Source: DASTRU01 sp035761045 (GTDB lineage: Bacteria; Pseudomonadota; Gammaproteobacteria; Burkholderiales; Burkholderiaceae_E). Taken from it: a stretch of DNA of 8,301 bases. The stretch spans positions 1 through 8,301 of the forward strand of contig DASTRU010000213.1 in the NCBI GenBank assembly GCA_035761045.1. Direction: 5' to 3'. Both the position numbers and the translations under genes were made by a program. Each line of letters opens with the position of its first letter. Position 1 is the stretch's first letter. Under the pieces are notes generated by a model. That model did not search any database, was not told where the DNA came from, and saw only the letters and a program-made list of their open reading frames with translations. This document shows, one piece after another, positions 5,613 through 8,301 of the stretch.

Positions 5613-7565
5613 TTAGAGGGAGGCATCGACTGCCTTGCCGCGTGACTGCTTCTTAAGGTGCACAAGAAGCAAGGAAATAGCAGCAGGCGTAACTCCCGAG
5701 ATGCGTCCGGCTTGACCAAGCGTTTCGGGTCGATGTTTGGCGAGTTTCTGGCGAATCTCGATCGATAAGCCTTTGACCGTTGAGTAATCCAAATCCACGG
5801 GTAAACGTGTTTGTTGGTGATTGGCGTTCCGCGCGACCTCGTCCGCTTGGCGATCGATATAGCCAGCGTACTTCACCGCGATCTCGACCTGTTCTCGCCA
5901 TTGCGATAGCTCTTCGTTATCGCTCGGCTTATCAGCCGTTAGTGATTTCAATGCCCAGTCCGGCGCCGTTTGACGTGCCACGTCCAACGTCAAAAGCGAC
6001 GCGTAACTGACGTTTGGGCGACGCAATAAATCCGCGAGACGGTATTCCTTCTCGATAGGCTGACCGAGTACACGAATAGCGTCCTCCGATGAAAGCGTAC
6101 GAGGCGTTACCCAGGTTAGTTTGAGTCGTTCTGTTTCACGTGAAACAGCATCGCGTTTACGGTTGAATGCGTCCCACCGAATGTCGTCGACCAAACCTAA
6201 CCGCCGCCCTATTTCGGTCAATCGTGCATCGGCGTTGTCCTCGCGCAGACTGAGCCGGAACTCCGCTCGCGAGGTAAACATGCGATAGGGCTCGGTGACT
6301 CCACGAGTAATAAGGTCGTCAACCAAAACTCCCAAATATGCTTCATGCCGACCGGGCGTCCATGGGTCGTCTTCTTTTGCATGCAGCGCGGCGTTAATGC
6401 CAGCCAATAAACCTTGAGCCGCTGCTTCTTCGTACCCCGTTGTTCCATTGATCTGACCGGCGAAAAACAAACCTTCGATGTGCTTGCTTTCGAGCGAAGT
6501 TTTTAGAGATCTTGGATCGTAGTAGTCGTACTCGATTGCATAGCCGGGTCGCAGGATATGAGCGTTTTCCAGCCCTCGGATTGAATGAACGAGTTCAAGT
6601 TGCACGTCGAATGGGAGGCTTGTGCTGATCCCATTTGGATAAAACTCATGCGTGGTGAGTCCTTCGGGCTCCAAGAACACTTGATGCTCGTTCTTGTCGG
6701 CGAAACGATGAATTTTGTCTTCTATGCTCGGGCAATACCGCGGCCCAACACCCTCGATTACTCCGGTATACATCGGGCTTCGGTCCAGCCCTCCTCGAAT
6801 GATTTCGTGAGTACGCGTATTCGTATGGGTAATCCAGCATGGAAGCTGAGTGGGATGTTGTTCCGGCTTGCCAAGGAAACTGAATACCGGCGTCGGTTTA
6901 ATGTCCCCGGGTTGCTCCTCGCACACCGCAAAGTCGATTGTTCTGCCATCGATTCGCGGTGGCGTGCCGGTTTTCAATCGACCTTGCGGTAATTGCAGCT
7001 CCTTTAACCGCTCGCCCAAAGCGATGGCCGGCGGATCACCCGCGCGTCCACCTATGTGCTGCTGCAAACCAACGTGAATGCGTCCGTTTAAAAATGTTCC
7101 AGTGGTCAGTACGACAGCGGATGCCCGAAACACCAAGCCAAGCTGCGTAATGGCGCCAGCGACTTTCAACCCCTCGACTAATAAGTCGTCAACCGCGGAC
7201 TGGAATAGCCAAAGATTCGGCTGTGTTTCGAGTCGTTGGCGGATTGCCCGCTTGTACAACACACGGTCGGCTTGCGCGCGTGTAGCACGCACGGCGGGCC
7301 CCTTGCTGCCGTTAAGAATGCGGAATTGAATACCTGCCTCGTCGGTTGCGGCCGCCATTGCACCGCCAAGGGCGTCGATCTCCTTAACGAGATGGCCTTT
7401 GCCAATCCCGCCAATCGATGGATTGCAGCTCATCGCCCCCAAGGTTTCGAGGTTATGCGTTAACAGCAAGGTCGCTTGACCCATACGAGCCGAAGCAAGT
7501 GCCGCCTCGGTACCGGCATGGCCACCACCAATGACGATAACGTCGAATTTTTTTGGGAATTGCAT
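5613..7565 (-). CDS. mnmG: tRNA uridine-34 5-carboxymethylaminomethyl modification enzyme MnmG (GidA)
   Basis: This 650-residue FAD protein works with MnmE to install the cmnm5 group on U34 of tRNAs that read split codon boxes. The Rossmann motif GGGHAGTEAA starts at residue 13. The two conserved cysteines are Cys47 (SCNPSIGGIGKG) and Cys278 (GPRYCPSIEDKI). The C-terminal FAD region GQINGTTGYEEAAAQGL and the MnmE/tRNA-binding helical end (ISGVTPAAISLLLVHL) are present. Length is slightly above that of E. coli MnmG (629). AGGAG (7573-7577 on the opposite strand) lies 7 bases before the ATG but is inside a perfect 8-bp hairpin. Codons 474-478 (VSRET) are written with a perfect parS palindrome. 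rsmG follows after 23 bp. Confidence 0.98.
   Translation of the reverse strand: MQFPKKFDVIVIGGGHAGTEAALASARMGQATLLLTHNLETLGAMSCNPSIGGIGKGHLVKEIDALGGAMAAATDEAGIQFRILNGSKGPAVRATRAQADRVLYKRAIRQRLETQPNLWLFQSAVDDLLVEGLKVAGAITQLGLVFRASAVVLTTGTFLNGRIHVGLQQHIGGRAGDPPAIALGERLKELQLPQGRLKTGTPPRIDGRTIDFAVCEEQPGDIKPTPVFSFLGKPEQHPTQLPCWITHTNTRTHEIIRGGLDRSPMYTGVIEGVGPRYCPSIEDKIHRFADKNEHQVFLEPEGLTTHEFYPNGISTSLPFDVQLELVHSIRGLENAHILRPGYAIEYDYYDPRSLKTSLESKHIEGLFFAGQINGTTGYEEAAAQGLLAGINAALHAKEDDPWTPGRHEAYLGVLVDDLITRGVTEPYRMFTSRAEFRLSLREDNADARLTEIGRRLGLVDDIRWDAFNRKRDAVSRETERLKLTWVTPRTLSSEDAIRVLGQPIEKEYRLADLLRRPNVSYASLLTLDVARQTAPDWALKSLTADKPSDNEELSQWREQVEIAVKYAGYIDRQADEVARNANHQQTRLPVDLDYSTVKGLSIEIRQKLAKHRPETLGQAGRISGVTPAAISLLLVHLKKQSRGKAVDASL
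6132..6147. promoter_or_regulatory. parS centromere site, perfect consensus, inside mnmG
   Basis: TGTTTCACGTGAAACA is identical to the bacterial chromosomal parS consensus bound by ParB/Spo0J, and the palindrome extends one more base on each side (CTGTTTCACGTGAAACAG, 6131-6148). It lies in the mnmG coding sequence, where it encodes the residues VSRET. ParB loads here with CTP and spreads. The parB start is about 3.3 kb away. A perfect 18-bp palindrome of this sequence is very unlikely by chance. Confidence 0.95.
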
Positions 7566-7568
7566 TGC

Positions 7569-7590
7569 TTCGCTCCTAACAGGGAGCGAA
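7569..7590 (-). promoter_or_regulatory. hairpin that sequesters the mnmG ribosome-binding site
   Basis: In the mnmG leader RNA the arms TTCGCTCC and GGAGCGAA form a perfect 8-bp stem with a 6-base loop (arms 7583-7590 and 7569-7576). The downstream arm contains most of the AGGAG Shine-Dalgarno sequence and ends 3 bases before the ATG. When folded it should block ribosome access, so it may act as a translational switch. There is no U-tract directly after it, so it is not a typical intrinsic terminator. The hairpin is seen; its control role is inferred. Confidence 0.6.
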
Positions 7591-7614
7591 TTTTACGAGG
7601 GAACGTTTACTACT

Positions 7615-7643
7615 GTTGTATTAAAAACAACTTTCGCGTTGTT
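7615..7643 (-). terminator. weak terminator-like or alternative hairpins upstream of mnmG
   Basis: On the minus strand AACAAC-GCGAAA-GTTGTT forms a 6-bp stem (7643-7638 with 7631-7626) followed by more T residues, which resembles a weak intrinsic terminator for the gene ending at 7659. The same GTTGT can instead pair with ACAAC further on (7619-7615). The stems are A/U-rich and short, so neither is certain to form. Confidence 0.3.
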
Positions 7644-7655
7644 CCACGTGGAACA
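7640..7655. promoter_or_regulatory. second parS site, symmetrical variant, upstream of mnmG
   Basis: TGTTCCACGTGGAACA is a perfect 16-bp palindrome that differs from the parS consensus at two symmetrical positions (T to C and A to G). The form fits the degenerate consensus GTTNCACGTGNAAC accepted by many ParB proteins. It lies in the non-coding gap between the upstream gene (stop at 7659) and mnmG, about 1.5 kb from the perfect copy. One arm overlaps the stem of a small hairpin at 7626-7643. Confidence 0.88.
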
Positions 7656-7658
7656 CGT

Positions 7659-8301
7659 TCAGCTAATTAACTGAACCAGCACCACTACCAGCAAGAAGAC
7701 GGCGACGGCCGCACCCGCAGCAATCCATCGCGGATCTGAGAACTGACCAAGCTCTATTGGTATACGGTTCCGAAGTTTTCGGGATGAACTGGAACGCCGG
7801 CGCTCCCCATTCTTACTTGCGGAGTACGACGCGGACTTCTTCGTGGCCAACTCGGATTCCAACAGCTGAATCTGCTCGTTGGCTTTTTTTCGAAGCGCTT
7901 TCAATTCCTCGCTTACACGCGCGGCTTCATTGGCGAGCGGTAACACCGCCTCCACCGCATCGGAGTTTTGCGGAAAGAGTTTTGTGAGTGGAACTGCCAC
8001 CGCAGGACGCTCGGCGGTGCGTTTTTCCTCTTTAGAGCCTGGAGCTTGTCGGCGTCCCACTTCGGCCACCACTTGGTCGACCGCAGCGCTTAGCGCCTGA
8101 TTCCGGGCTGTGCGCTCAAGCATCTCCTGGCTTGCCATTACGGTTACGGGGTCGGTCTCGGATTGCGAAAGAAACGCTTCCACCGTTTCGGTCGATATGT
8201 CGTTCGGTGCAGGCGTGGTATCGGGAACGAGCACTTCGTAGACAAGGCCTAGCTCGAGCAATCGGACAATGGCGCGATCGATACGCTCAGGCGACAGGCT
8301 C
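7659..8301 (-). CDS. hypothetical protein with C-terminal membrane anchor (N-terminus outside window)
   Basis: I do not recognise this protein. The frame is open to the right edge, so the 213 visible residues are a C-terminal part; the apparent TTG start at 8261 is probably internal, because codons continue upstream as SLSPERIDRAIVRLLELGLV. That first visible segment looks like the end of a winged-helix or similar small helical domain (L-S-P-E-R-[IV]-x-x-A-[IV]-x-R-L-L-E-L-G-L). It is followed by an acidic, low-complexity region, a likely coiled coil (about 124-153, ANEAARVSEELKALRKKANE), a basic Ser/Arg-rich stretch (166-179) and one hydrophobic helix (about 192-212) that ends at the stop. 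The single C-terminal helix with basic residues before it suggests a cytoplasmic protein anchored by its tail. Its stop lies 93 bp before mnmG and 3 bp from a parS site. Function unknown. Confidence 0.8.
   Translation of the reverse strand, partial: SLSPERIDRAIVRLLELGLVYEVLVPDTTPAPNDISTETVEAFLSQSETDPVTVMASQEMLERTARNQALSAAVDQVVAEVGRRQAPGSKEEKRTAERPAVAVPLTKLFPQNSDAVEAVLPLANEAARVSEELKALRKKANEQIQLLESELATKKSASYSASKNGERRRSSSSRKLRNRIPIELGQFSDPRWIAAGAAVAVFLLVVVLVQLIS

Noticed and set aside
6632..6642. TTTGGATAA inside mnmG as a DnaA box (chromosomal origin)
   Set aside because: A single imperfect match within coding sequence, no cluster of boxes and no AT-rich unwinding region; there is no sign of oriC in the window.

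Overview
The window looks like an ordinary piece of proteobacterial chromosome, most likely from a betaproteobacterium of or near the Burkholderiales. The reasons are the moderately high G+C, the order mnmG-rsmG-...-parA-(hydrolase)-parB on one strand, the origin-proximal character of these genes, and an ammonium transporter with a signal peptide and a long alanine-rich leader. This placement rests on gene order and general family knowledge, not on a database search. I see no insertion sequence, phage gene, CRISPR array, tRNA or rRNA.

Layout from left to right. Bases 1-65 carry the first 21 codons of a minus-strand gene that resembles threonine ammonia-lyase. A 218-bp divergent intergenic region (66-283) holds an NtrC-like dyad and several inverted repeats. 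It leads into amt (284-1660, plus) and a 98-residue protein of unknown function (1684-1980, plus) in the same direction. The plus-strand pair meets a minus-strand block tail to tail with only 3 bp between stop codons. In transcription order (right to left) the minus block is: a partial gene for a C-terminally membrane-anchored protein of unknown function (7659 to beyond 8301), mnmG (5613-7565), rsmG (4921-5589), a Blc-type lipocalin (4332-4868), parA (3467-4234), an RBBP9/YdeN-type serine hydrolase (2904-3434, possibly from 3470) and parB (1984-2859).

The par genes form a complete chromosomal ParABS segregation system. The window contains both proteins and two palindromic centromere-like parS sites: a perfect consensus copy inside mnmG (6132-6147) and a symmetrical variant just upstream of mnmG (7640-7655). 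ParB should load on these sites as a CTP-dependent clamp, and ParA should move the complex. MnmG (tRNA U34 modification) and RsmG (16S rRNA G527 methylation) are the usual translation-related neighbours. The lipocalin and the hydrolase are passengers with no evident role in segregation.

The least expected features are non-coding. The mnmG leader has a perfect 8-bp hairpin that buries the Shine-Dalgarno sequence, plus competing smaller hairpins that overlap the second parS site. The amt upstream region has a near-consensus NtrC dyad. I did not find convincing evidence of a previously undescribed multi-gene system. The two unknown proteins and the mnmG leader are the best candidates for new biology.
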